This document shows positions 44,448 through 55,385 of a stretch of 64,000 nt of DNA, piece after piece. Source of the DNA: Acanthamoeba sp. SK_2022b (Eukaryota; Discosea; Longamoebia; Acanthamoebidae); the NCBI GenBank assembly GCA_027943245.1, contig JANDJZ010000052.1:1-64000 (forward strand). Direction: 5' to 3'. Position 1 is the stretch's first letter; each line of letters starts with the position of its first letter. The position numbers were made by a program, and so were the translations under genes. The notes under the pieces are model-generated. The model saw only the letters and a list, made by a program, of their open reading frames with translations, ran no database searches and was not told the DNA's origin.

Positions 44448-45029
44448 CTTGCAGTTATCGTATTTGTCCTGGTAAATTTCCTTTGGTTGCTTCAAATTGC
44501 ACTTCTTCGCAGATACGTCTGTCATGGACCACTAGACACACCGAATCTGTGCAGAGCTCCCAAGTCAGTCTCTCCATCTTTACAACGTCGCCGGCAAGTT
44601 ACTTGTCAACCCCGTGCCGCGGTATTGACCACGAGGTGGAACACGTACGAGTGCAGAGATTCTTGTGTTTTGGTGCGTCGCGAAAGGGCTCCTCTTATTG
44701 GGGAATGCTTCGAGCTCTGGCCGATTACGCGAATGCGAGATCTGTTAATCTTCTCCTCCTTCGTTGTGTTGTGCTTGTCCGCGAGTCACAGCGAAGCAGA
44801 CTCCTGTCGACGCTCTCTTGAATTCCCCCGACAGACAGGTGTACAGCTCCAGCGCAGCTCGCAGGGCGCTGTGGCCGTCCAGAAGCTGTCGCCTGAACCC
44901 GCCCAATCGCTGGTGAAATGTCCCACCAGTCCCAAGCCCAGGAAAGCGCAAACGAAAAGCAAGACGCGACAACACAACGCGTATTGATCACGACAAGACA
45001 CCCGAGCAAGTAGCGGGCGCAACATCGTC
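44448..45029. other. Intergenic between nicotinamidase and Bre1-type gene
   Basis: 582 bp between two minus-strand genes. Open frames on both strands (e.g. 44426-44987 plus) lack domains, splice logic and codon periodicity. I see no supported feature; it should contain the nicotinamidase promoter and the E3 gene's 3'UTR. Confidence 0.5.
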
Positions 45030-48000
45030 CTAGTCCTCTTCGTCCTTAACGTCGTCGAATCCGAGATAGATGCTGTGCACGTCGCTGTCGCCGAAGGGCT
45101 TGGCACATCCAGGGCATTTCCTGAGTGGAGCGAATGGGAAAGAGATGGCGCATGAGACAGCGCTGAGATCCGCGAGTTTGGAAACGGTAAGGCGCACCTG
45201 TTGCGAAGCTGCAGTCTGCTCTTAACGCAGGGGTTGCAGAATACATGGAAGCAACGGGTGATGACCGTGTCCTTCATGTTGTCGTTACAGACAGGGCACC
45301 GAAGCATTTTCTACACAGCCACAAAGGGGATAAAGACGTGAGTTGTGCGGAAGCCACGCAAGGAAAGCAGAGCAGCCAACATACCCGAAGCGTGCTGACT
45401 TCCTCCTCGAGCAGAGTATCAACCGAGCCTCTGGCAGAGAGACGCTCGACCTTCCTCTTGAGCGTGTTTCGCTCCTCCATGAGACGCGCGATCTTGTCCT
45501 CGCCTCTCTCTAGCGCATCGCTCTGCTCGTCCAGCTTCTTCTTGTAGTCCGCGAGCGCGGCAGTCGCTTGGTCCTGTAGACAATGGAAAAGGTCGCGCGT
45601 GTAAGCACTTCAGCTCTGAACAGAAACATTTCCATCAAATAAATAGATTAAAAAACATCAAATAAATAAGAAATAAACGTCGAGTACCAGCTTGGTCTTG
45701 AACTCAACGAGCTGCTGGGCCGCTTCCCGTGCCGCCCTCTTGTGGGACTCGATCAGGCTAGTGAATGACGAGATCTGCTCGTTGGCCTTGAGCATCTGCT
45801 CCTCGATCATCTTGGCCTTTGTCTCCTCTCGTTTGAGGAGCTCCTGCTGCTGCTCATACCTGCAGGGCCAGTCCAACATAGAGGTGAGACTTTTTAGCTC
45901 CGCTTCCCGTTCCTGCGCGATCCGGTCCGCTCCTCAAGAGAGAAAGACGCACCTTTCACCAGCGAGCTTGATCTGGAACTGGAGCTGCTTTGTCTCCTCT
46001 CGAAGCTGATTCTGCAACTGCTCAGACTTGATCCTCTGCGTGTTCGAATTGAATCGAGCACGGGGCACGGCAAGTGATGAGTCGAGCTCTGTTACGGGCA
46101 GAGGCGGGGAGGGGGAGGTGGCCACGTACGTCGGACATGAGCTTGGTGGTGGTCTCGTCCTTATCGGAGAGCTCGTGCAACAGCCGCGTGTTTTGCTCCA
46201 TCGTCGACTCGAACTCTTTGGAGATGACCTCCATCTCCGACAGATAGCTGCGCGTACACAACGAACAACCGTGAACGGTCAGCACGACAACAACCACCCA
46301 CAACAGCAGCAGCTGGGCGCCGAGCATACGCTGCGTTCTCCGCCTTGGTGGCCTCGAGCGACTTCTGGAGGTCTCGTATCGACTGGTCGGCTTTGGACAG
46401 CATCCGCGGATAGTCTTTCTCCTGTTTTGAGGGGGGGGGTTTCGAAACGCGTCAGTCTGGCCTGGCAGCGCCACGAGCCACCGCGCCTCGCGAGCGTAAC
46501 ACGTCCACTCACCTTGTCGTGCTGGTGATGCTGGTGTGGGTGAGGCGACGACGATGAAGATGAGGACGAAGAGGAGGACGAGGTGGCGGAGCTCGCGGGC
46601 GCGACGAGCTTGTTCTTGGGCTCGTATTTGGCGAGGCGAGCCTTGAGGTAGGCGTTCTCATCGGCCAGCTTGCGCTCGTTCTTACGGATCTCGTGCAGTT
46701 CGCGCTGCTCCCTCGGCAGGCTCTCGGTCACTGATCTCAATTCCCTCTGCGCGTCGTCGTGTTTCCTATCGAGACCGGGAACATGCAAGGAGGACATCAG
46801 CGACCCAGTGCGACTCGGCTGCGTTCGCAGGGGAGGCCAGCAGAGAGATATCCCCGATCTTACCTCTTGAACTCGTCCATCCCTCGCTGCAGCGCTTTGA
46901 TCTTCTCGTGAAGCTCAGCAACTTCCGGGGCCTGCGAGAGGGAGAAAGGGCCAGGGACTGTGGTCAGCATCGCTCGCTTCTCAAAGCAAAGGAGGTGGTG
47001 GCGGCGGTGGAGCACTGTACCCTTGCTTCGCTTGCGTGGGGTCTTTCAGCGTCCTTGCCTTTCTCCTTCTCCTTCTGCTCCTTCAGCTTCTCGAGCTCTT
47101 TTCGCAGCTTGGCGCTCTGGTCCTGAAGCGTTGCGATCGTCATCTTGAACTCGTTGATCAACTGTGTCCCATAGCGACGCGTAATTGTGAGATCACCCAA
47201 CGCGCGGACAGAGCCACTGGACAGCCGGTGTGGGGGGGGGGGCATTTACCTGCTGGCTTGGAAGCGACGCCTTCTTCTGCTCCAGCCGGTAGATGAGGTT
47301 GTCCCGCTCACCTCGTATGCGAGCGAGAGCCGAGTCCTTCTCCTTGATCTCCTTCTCCAGCTCCTGCCGTCTGGCTTGCTCGTTTTTCTGTTCGCAAGGG
47401 AGGACCGGTCCGCGTCAAATGATTTTATAAATAATTAAAAATTTAATTAATTTATAAATAAATAAGTGACGTGAATTAAACGCGGACGCACCTGGGCTCG
47501 ATCCTTCTCCTCTCGCCTCTCCTGCTCGAGAGTCGCAACGCTTCGCTGCAGTTGGGCGCACATTCCCCGCTGCGACTCGTAGTCCATCACCGCCATTTGT
47601 AGATGCGCCTCTAGCATCCGGAACGCGGGCGATGCGCGGACGACGTGCTCCGGGAGATGGAGCAGCTGACAGTTGACCACAGTAGGTCAGCGAGAGCCGT
47701 CTTAATCATGTGTGCTTCGATAGGCGATCGTTGCAGCGCGACAAGGATGAGCGGCATACCTTATCATTCAGTTCGTTGAGCTCGTTCTTCAGCTCCGCGC
47801 GGTCTTGACGCAGCTTTTGTATCTCCTTCAACCTGTTCTCCTCCACGGTCCTGGCATCGGCCAGCTCTTCGCGCATCTTCTGCACCTCCTCCGGGGCCTG
47901 ACCAGGCCAGTCAGTATTGCATATCGGGATAAATAAATAACACTTTATAGATACAAATTATTACAAAATTAAATAAAATGGGAAAATAATAGAGCAGGCT

Positions 48001-49556
48001 TACCTCGGCCGAACCAAGAGAGGGCGACGACGAGGACGCGGATGACGTTGCGGCAGCCGCGGCAGCCGGTGCATTTGCGGCGGCCGTAGCCGCCTTGGTC
48101 TGCGCCTCTTGCAGTGCCTTGTTCTGGAAACAAGAGGGCCACAGGTAAGCACATGCAAACAATGCTTGGGTGGCGATGAGGGGAGGGAATCAGATACCAA
48201 TCTTTCGATCCTGTTGTGACACGTTGACAAATCTGCCTTGGCGTCTTCGACGTCCATAGTGAGCACTCGTATCTTCTGTTCCGCTTGCACCCAACCTGAC
48301 ACATGCGCAGAAAGGGTGAGCTTGTGACCTCTCGCCCGCTCCTTCTTTGGGCTACGCAGCAATGGTGCAAGCATCGGCAGGACGCGTCTCACCGGTTTTG
48401 GCATTTGAATATCCTGTGCTCAGGCCCATGTTCTTGTGCTGCAGCTTGGCGACCAGTCTCTCCAGACCATTCACTTGCTCGCGCAGCTCCTTGTTCTCAT
48501 CCACCACTGCTCGCTCAAGACTCGCTTTACAAGGGAGCGAGAAATAGAAGAAGGTAAGAGACAGTCTGGCCGTACACAACCATTGAGACCTAAGGAACTA
48601 AAGGGAGGCACCTGCATCTTGGAGTCGCTTGGCCAGTTCGTCGTTCCTACGTTTCTGCTTCTGCAGCGCGTCGCATACCCTAATGAGAATTTGTTTCGTG
48701 AAGGAAGATCGTCGCTCGAGCGCGGGATCAATTCGTTGCTTGAGCAGCAGCTTCTGGTATTCCTCGTCTCTGGCCTGCAGTTCGTCCTCGTCCAGTTCCT
48801 GCTCATCTTCATCACCACGCTCCTTCTCCTTCTTCACGTCTTGTTTTTCTTCCTCGTTCATTGTGTCACCCTCACCACCCAGCAGCATCTGCAAGAAGCT
48901 TCGCTCATCTTCCGGAGGAGGGGGCGCCCTCGATTCTGACACAGAGATTTTTAATCAGCTTGTGGAATGGCGGCACAGTAGAAAGGAAAGTCACCTTCTC
49001 GCAAAATTTCATCGACGGTCGCTGGATCGATGGTAGCCAGCACCACACGCAGGTTTTCATCAAGCTGCAGCCAGATCGAGAGGGAGGTGTTGGATTGTGG
49101 CAACAAAACGTAAGGTGTTTTGAGGGAGAGGATCACTGCCACGTACCGAGCCCCAATGCTGCGTAATGAAGGCAAGACCATTATTCGATTCCCTTTCCTT
49201 GCCCTCAACCGTGCGCAGCTTCGATCGCAAGGAAGAAATCTCTTCTTTCTTCTCTTTCAGAAGTGTCGATAGAGATTGATTTTGGTACTGCAGGAGCTCA
49301 AGCTCGCTCTACACCATCCATATGGAGACTAGCGTTATTCTCTGACACTTGCGAGTGGAATTGCGCCTCATCAACCACTCTGGCAAAGGGGGGAGCTCAC
49401 CTTCTCACCAGCAGCGCCGAATGTCACGCCATAGCCCACCGCGGCCATGGTGGGTCCGCCTCCACTGCCGCCCGACTGGAACGAACGCTTCTTGGGGGGC
49501 GGGTGAGAGGTCGCAGCCGGCGTGGAAGCCGACAGCTTCCTCTTGTTGTTCGACAT
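45030..49556 (-). CDS. BRE1: Bre1-type RING E3 ubiquitin ligase (RNF20/RNF40 family)
   Basis: Predicted nuclear E3 that mono-ubiquitinates histone H2B during transcription. The ATG at 49556 gives MSNNKRKLSASTPAATSHPP, with a KKR cluster like a nuclear signal. The body is a long, intron-rich coiled coil: ESRAPPPPEDERSFLQMLLG, then heptad-rich segments such as QKQKRRNDELAKRLQDAG, LEREKDSALARIRGERDNLI and ELKNELNELNDK. The C-terminal RING begins LRCPVCNDNMKDTVITRCFH and continues VFCNPCVKSRLQLRNR. After the last intron it reads KCPGCAKPFGDSDVHSIYLG, giving C3HC4 spacing, and ends DVKDEED (stop 45030-45032). The final segment (CPxCxxxFGxxDxHxIYLG) is diagnostic of Bre1/RNF20. Introns near 46.43 and 47.23 kb contain long C runs on the coding strand. 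Confidence 0.92.
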
Positions 49557-49885
49557 CTCTGGGATCCAAGGAGAAGAGTAGGAATTCGCCTTGTCGGAGT
49601 TGTACAAGAAATACCAATATACGTTAAATTCCTGCCACTGTGACCCCCTCCCACACAAGCAAATCAAAATATTTAAAGCGCAACCGTATTTCTTGTTTTT
49701 CTAGTATTTTCCTCCTCACAAAAAAGACGAGCAAAAAGAATCGAAAATTGCCTTTTTAACTTCTCTTTTATCTCCTTCCACCCTTCTCCTCAGCTTCCTT
49801 GTCTACTTTCTCTTTCTCGTTCGCCTCACTAAAACTCGTGACCCAACCTGTTGCCAACAGCTTCCCAGTCCTCTTCTGTCTCGAA
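49557..49885. other. Intergenic: Bre1 promoter and 3' flank of membrane-protein gene
   Basis: 329 bp, AT-rich in the middle (about 49660-49780), with no coding support. A pyrimidine-rich run (ctttctctttctcg) lies at about 49809-49822. Confidence 0.5.
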
Positions 49886-51492
49886 CTATACGACGAGCTC
49901 CGTGCCCGTGACGCTGCCACAGCTCTCGCAGTTCTTTGTGCGGCACCGCGCTGTGTGGCCGGCATCGCCTCCGCCGTCGTGCGGTCCCGCTTCCTCCTCG
50001 TGAGATGGCGCGCCGAACGTGGGAGCACTAGAGCCAACGGGAGGAAAGCCAGGTCTCGGAGGCATCGCCATCGCGTACTGAATCGGCATCGCCACTGCCC
50101 TGAAACATCGACGCGTGGGTCGGTGTGGTCAGCGTCAGTCAAGAACCTCACCGTGCCGATGTGCGAGCACCCCAGCATCGACGTACACGTCGACAGGGTT
50201 GATGCTGGTGTTTCCGGGACCGAAGACCGGTCCGCCCTCTTCGTCTTGCCTGAGGAGGGCGTAGCTCTGTTCGGCCTCTCGCTCGTTGCGCTTTCGCTTG
50301 ACGATGAGCGTGATTACGAGCCCGGCGATGATCAGCGACAGAACGACGCCCAGGACTATGATGCCGGCGTAGAGCCATGTACGCGTGCGGTGGTGCGTCG
50401 ACCTGGACCCCTTGGCCTCTCGGAGCTCGACCAGAGTCACGCTCAAGTCGTCAGTAGCGAGCGCGTGGTCCTTTCCCTCTCTGTCCCGATGAGTCCACCT
50501 GGCGAAGGAGTAGTGCTCATGGGGTCAGCAGGAGGCCACTTCACGAAGCGACGATGAGCCTCCCCTCGCCCGCATTGCCTACCTGAGCTGGACGACCTTG
50601 TCCGTGCCCCAGTCGTCGATGGCCAGCGTGTGCTTAAAGGCCCTCCTGTTGGCAGGGTCATTGCCGTTCAATCCCCGCTCATCGCCGCCTATCACCGGAC
50701 TCGTGAACGACAGTCTGTCCTTCACCATCCACTGGCCAGGCGTCTGTGTAGAGAAAGATCTGAATCAGTTGCGTGTAGTCGCAAGGGCGCGTAAGCCTGT
50801 AGCCACGCCTTGTCGTAGAAGCCCCACGCCTGTCCGTTCTCGTAGTCGGCGAGAGATGTGATGCTGTAGTCGAAAATCAACACCGAGCTCGCGTTGCCTC
50901 CCGCGCTCCACTGCTCGCCGGTGTAATCGATCTCAAGAGCCCACAGCGAGCTCTGCACCACGTTCATAGTGAGTGCTCCTCTGATAGGCGTAGTTGCTGG
51001 GGTGGTTAAGAAGCGTACGTCAGAAGTCTCGTGTTCATCTACTCGGAAGACCACGCCCCAGGCCGTATGGCGCACCTGGTTGGAGGTGACCGACCCCAGC
51101 GCCCGCTCTCCACTCTCTTCCTGCCCATAGCTGAACATGCCTCCTCCCATGCCTGGGGAGGGGCCGCCGTTGCTGCCGCTGTATGTGGCGGGCGAAGTCC
51201 ACCAACCCGCCTCCATGCCGTCCGGTGGGAAGGAGTGATCAGTGCCGTGAGCGGCCAGGCTGTCAAAGTTCTGCGAGTATGTTTGGCGAGGTAGGAGGAC
51301 GATGGGCTGTGGCGGTGTCTGCGCGCTCCCTATCCCTTTCGCGTCGCTGGCAGCGCACAAGGCCAGGAAGGCCACGCAGAGGCCTAGTGTGAAGAGCGAC
51401 CGCTGCTTATGTTGAATCGCAGCCCATCCCGACGATAGGTGGGCTGTCATGGTGTAGCCTCTGACTGCTTTCAATTGTAGGTGTTGAAGCAT
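49886..51492 (-). CDS. Type I single-pass membrane protein, unknown ectodomain
   Basis: ATG 51492 (or 51450) leads into a signal peptide (SLFTLGLCVAFLALCAASDA). The ectodomain opens with LLPRQTYSQNFDSLAAHGTD and SFPPDGMEAGWWTSPATY, resembling the start of secreted jelly-roll-like domains, and continues RHTAWGVVFRVDEHETSDVR, LTMNVVQSSLWALEIDYTGE and GGNASSVLIFDYSI (possible N-glycosylation site). Later exons add GQWMVKDRLSFTSPVIGGDE and FKHTLAIDDWGTDKVVQLR. One transmembrane helix (LYAGIIVLGVVLSLIIAGLV) is followed by a stop-transfer KRKRNEREAEQSYALL. The last exon encodes a Pro/Met-rich tail and a Cys-containing end. A surface receptor or adhesion-like role is only inferred. Confidence 0.75.
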
Positions 51493-51652
51493 GAAGATAG
51501 CCACCAGAGCTGGCAAAGTTTGCTCGCGGGCCACACAAGCCCGAGCTATGCAGCAAGCCAGGCGAAAAGCCCGCCGCTTGCCCTAGCCAACCACAAGAAA
51601 GCTCGTCGACAGGAAAGCCGGCAGGCTTACTTTACAGCACCAGGAACGCAAC
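51493..51652. promoter_or_regulatory. Bidirectional promoter region, membrane protein / LRR gene
   Basis: 160 bp between divergent start codons; no recognised element. Confidence 0.45.
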
Positions 51653-52650
51653 ATGGAGGGGGAGGGTGGTGACGTTGCGCCAGGGCTGGTGAACACGTAC
51701 ACGCTGGATGACACGCTGGCCAAATTGCAGCAGCCCGCGCAAGTGGGGGCGGTGAACAAGATAGATCTGTGCAAGCAGTTTCTGGGGCCGGAGGGTGCCC
51801 AAACTCTGGCCGACGCCCTCACTCGCGCTTCCCTGCGTGGAAATGCGCCTGCCACACCACTCGCCTCCGCTCGCAGCGTGCTCCTTGGAGCAGACGAGGT
51901 AAGTAGCTAATAATCAAAGATATTTAAAAATTAAAAAATATTATTATTTGTTTGTAGATGAACAGAATAAACAGAAATAAGCAGCTTACGTAGCCGGGCA
52001 GATTGGACCAGAGGGAGCGATGGCGATCGCGGCCATGCTGCACCACAACCAAACGCTACGCACCGTGTTCCTCGGCTGCAACGACATCGGACCGCGAGGC
52101 GCGGCGGCCTTGGCTGATTCGCTAAAGACGAACAAGACCGTGGAGGGTTCGTGCGCCTTCCTCTTCCTATGGAAGTCAAGTCAGGGGGTTGTTGCTCCTC
52201 TCTCCCTCATTCGCGCTCGCTGACTGGCCTGCGGTGTTTGGACAAAGCGCAGCTTTGTGGCTCAAGCGAAACTCCATCGGCCCCGAGGGCGCCGAGTCGC
52301 TCGCTCGCGTGTTGGCCGGCGACAACGACTCGCTGCTCCTGCTCGATCTGGTCTCCAACAAGATCGGAACCGAGGGCGCCCACCACATCGCCCACCTCCT
52401 GTACTCCTTCAGCTCCCCTCCCCATGCATCTAGCCCCCACTGCTCTGCAGAGGTTGATGACACTCGCGTCACGCGTGTTGCGTGCAGGCGGAACGAGCGA
52501 TGTAAGCTCCGAGTGCTCTTCCTGGGCGGCAACATGCTCGGGTCCGCAGGCGCCGTCATGATTGCGGACAGCCTCCGACACAACCACGTCCTCCAAGGTG
52601 CCTACCTACTCACCACGAAAGGCGTCCGGCGGAGTATCTGTGCACCTATA

Positions 52651-52701
<51 letters not shown>

Positions 52702-54161
52702 TGTGTAAGCTCACGGGCTCGAGGCGAATGGGGGCCAGAGCTTTATTTGGACGTCAACGACATTGGCGACGAAGGGGCCGCTGCCTTTGCCCAAGTGCTC
52801 GCCACCAACACCACGCTTCGGTACGGACCTGTCCCTACTCTTCAACCACCTCTCCTCAAGAGGCAGCGCCGCACAGCTCACCTCCTCTCTACTACTCCCC
52901 ATGCTTCGCTGTGGTCGCTTGCCAGTGTGTTGACCCTGGCGAGCAACGACATCGGAGACGACGGCGCGCGAGCTCTGGCCGAGGCTCTCAGCAGCAACAC
53001 CAGCTCGGCCCTGCAAATGTACGCGAGCTCACTCCAAGAGCGGAGCCGCTCTGATCCTGATTCCTTCCCCTTGTGGTGTGTGTGTGGTTTGTGGCGCCAA
53101 GGCTCAACCTGGGCTACCAGAAGAGCACGGTGGTGATGGGCGGCGGGCCCAACCGCATCACAGACATCGGCGTTGCGGCCCTGGCGCGCATGCTGGAGGC
53201 CAACGAGACGCTGGTGGCGCTCAGCCTCAACAAGAACCAGATCACGCCGGTCGGGGCGAGGGCGCTCGGCCGAGCGCTGGCCACCAACAGAAGCCTGCGC
53301 GTGCTTGAACTCCGGGCCAACCACCTGGTCGGGGACGAGGGCGTGGTGGCGCTGGTCGATGCCATGACAGCGACGGGGGAGGGCGACAACGACGCGCTGG
53401 CCGTGATCGACCTTGTGGGCTGTCGGGTGGGCCTGGTCGGCCTGCGGCGGCTGCTGCGCCACGTCGAGACGCACGACAACGTGTTCAACCTTCACCTCGG
53501 CGGTTGGGATCAGCGTCGGGCGGCCGACGACGACGCTGAAGACGACGAAGGCCAGGGGACCGACGAAACGGCCGACGCTACGGCGAGGCGGATCAAGGGC
53601 CAGCTCAAGAACAACAGAAGCCGGCGAGAGGACGCGTCGCTGCTGTTCAATCAGGTTGGTCGGTGCTACGGTGCCGAGCGGATCGAGACCTGGCTGGACG
53701 ACATTCGAAGCATCTATCGAGTCCCCAAGACCGACGACAGCGACGTCGCGAAGTCAGAGAAAGAAGTAAAGATAACGATGAAGAAGAAGAAGAAGACCAG
53801 CAAGCAGAAGAAACAGAAGAGGACAGCCGCCAAAAGAGAGGGGGACTGCATGAGCTCGAGCTCCTGCGACTCCGAGCCGGCGGTGGCTACGTGCACGCGA
53901 GGCCTGAAGCTCTCGGTCGATAGCTGCCTACGAACGCGACTGCTCAACCAGCTGAGGCGCAACCAGGATCTCTCTGCGCGCTTGCCCGACCACCATCAAC
54001 AGGTGGACAAGAACGACATCGTCGCGGCGGACAAGAGTGATGCCTTTGCGTGGGCCAAGGCTCTCCCGGCCGACCGGCTTCGTTCTGCGCTGCACCAGGA
54101 AATGGCGCAGGGCAAGCGGCTTGAGGATCGCCTTCGTCAGCACGACGCCGGCTCATTGTAG
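51653..54161 (+). CDS. RI-type leucine-rich-repeat protein with basic linker
   Basis: ATG 51653 begins MEGEGGDVAPGLVNTYTLDD. About nine ribonuclease-inhibitor-type LRRs, roughly one per short exon, follow the pattern L..N.IG.EGA..LA..L: GPEGAMAIAAMLHHNQTLRT, LGCNDIGPRGAAALADSLKT, LKRNSIGPEGAESLARVLAG, LDVNDIGDEGAAAFAQVLAT, LASNDIGDDGARALAEALSS and LNKNQITPVGARALGRALAT. After about 53.5 kb the protein becomes acidic, then has a Lys-rich stretch (MKKKKKTSKQKKQKRTAAKR) that may be a nuclear signal. A helical tail ends RLEDRLRQHDAGSL. This resembles NLRC3/RNH1-type repeats without a NACHT or nuclease domain, so a protein-protein scaffold is the safest reading. A GT microsatellite sits in the intron at 52657-52700. 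Confidence 0.85.
52657..52700. repeat. (TG)n dinucleotide microsatellite
   Basis: About 22 TG units just before the acceptor tgtgtaag of an LRR-gene intron. Confidence 0.93.
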
Positions 54162-54692
54162 AAGACGCAAAGGCTCTATCTGCCTACGTAAGCAGACTTC
54201 ACCCAAATCAATTCGAACGTGAGATTAAGCATCTTGTCGATTAGATCTTTTCGAATTGAACGCGACAGTTGTAGAGGGTAATGACTGTTTTATTCAATCC
54301 AATTCGGTTTTCACACAGCCTCATGGTGTTCTGCTTGGGGCGGTCGCGCGAGCCTTCCTCTTGGGTCGTCTGCCTGGCCTTGTCGTTGTCCCCGCGCCGT
54401 ATCTCACCTGTGCACGAACCAACGCACACACCGAAGCACGTGATCTCAGCCGAAAGCGGACGGGCTGAACGAGAGGGAGGAGAGAGTCTCAAGTGCGACA
54501 TTGATAACGACTACTCAACGGTGGATGGTGGTGAAGTGGAGTGGAGTGAAGTGGGGGGGGGGAGATGACTCAAGCCAAAGGAGCAACGGAGGGGAACGAG
54601 AGAGGGAGGATAGGGCGGTAGGGGACAGAGAGTGGGCACGTGCAAGGATAGGGGAGGAACGGGAAAGGGAAAACACTCATCTGTGTGGGAAC

Positions 54693-54738
54693 CGGCTGGT
54701 GTGTAGCAGCGGCTGGTGCGTAGTAGCGGCTGGTCGGG
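54693..54738. repeat. 17-bp tandem repeat, about 2.7 copies
   Basis: cggctggtgtgtagcag (54693-54709), cggctggtgcgtagtag (54710-54726) and a partial third copy (cggctggtcggg) lie head to tail. Confidence 0.9.
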
Positions 54739-54981
54739 TGTCCTCCTCGGTCTGGCTGGTCTGCGCGGTAGTCCGGTGGCTTGGTGCTGACGGTGGGTGA
54801 AAAAGAATGCTCCACCCAAGTCAAGCTGCTCGTCCTTTTACATCTCGCAGGGGGTGGGGAGGGGACCAGCGCCATTGGCGTTCTTCCGCCCAAGCACAAC
54901 GCAACTCTCGGACGGGGCGATGTCTGAATTGTGAGTGGATCGCTGCGCGTTCCGGAGTAACCCTTTTTTGGGCGTTCCGCG

Positions 54982-55020
54982 TCAATACTACCTTTTTTGC
55001 TCAATACGGACCTTTTTTGC
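54982..55020. repeat. Direct repeat with T6 runs
   Basis: TCAATACtaCCTTTTTTGC (54982-55000) is followed immediately by TCAATACggaCCTTTTTTGC (55001-55020). A third T6 run is at 54964-54969. T6 runs are compatible with Pol III termination, but no Pol III gene was recognised next to them. Confidence 0.85.
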
Positions 55021-55385
55021 TCCTTCCTGGAAACGGAAATAGCTTTTTGCAAGCTGGTTGGGTGAAACGATCGCCCAGCCCAAAGATGATGAACCGGAGT
55101 AACACATACCTCCACCTACGCCTTCTCTCGGCGGGTCATGGGCTTGCACTGTTCCGGCCCTCGGATGTTCGGGCCACAAGTCGCACTCACGCGTTGGGAG
55201 GGCCGCCTCCCATCCGGATCTCTGCCAGGGGACAGGCAAGGCCCAAGAAGAGCCAGGTTGCCGTGATGAAACAAGGTGGGGAGAGCGAACGAAATGAGCG
55301 GTTGTATTCTTCGAGTCGAGCAGCTGCTTTTCTGAAACAGGCTCGTGGACCCTCTGCTGTACAAAAGATGGGCTCCGCCTTTTCC

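Larger units (their letters stand above)
54162..55385. other. 1.2-kb convergent intergenic gap with tandem repeats
   Basis: The LRR gene and HUS1 converge on this gap. No exon is supported: the longest frames (54807-55460 plus; 54570-55115 minus) are Arg/Ser/Pro-rich and carry no domain. A minus-strand ATG frame at 54241-54501 contains an internal AATAAA and was not accepted. The gap holds a 17-bp tandem repeat, a 19-20-bp direct repeat with T6 runs, and a G run near 54551. Confidence 0.55.

Noticed and set aside
44426..44987. Plus-strand frames between nicotinamidase and the Bre1-type gene
   Set aside because: No recognisable domain, no consistent splice sites, and codon usage unlike neighbouring genes.
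54241..54501. 86-codon minus-strand ATG frame in the LRR-HUS1 gap
   Set aside because: It includes an AATAAA polyadenylation-like signal and has no domain or splice partners, so it is not supportable as a gene.
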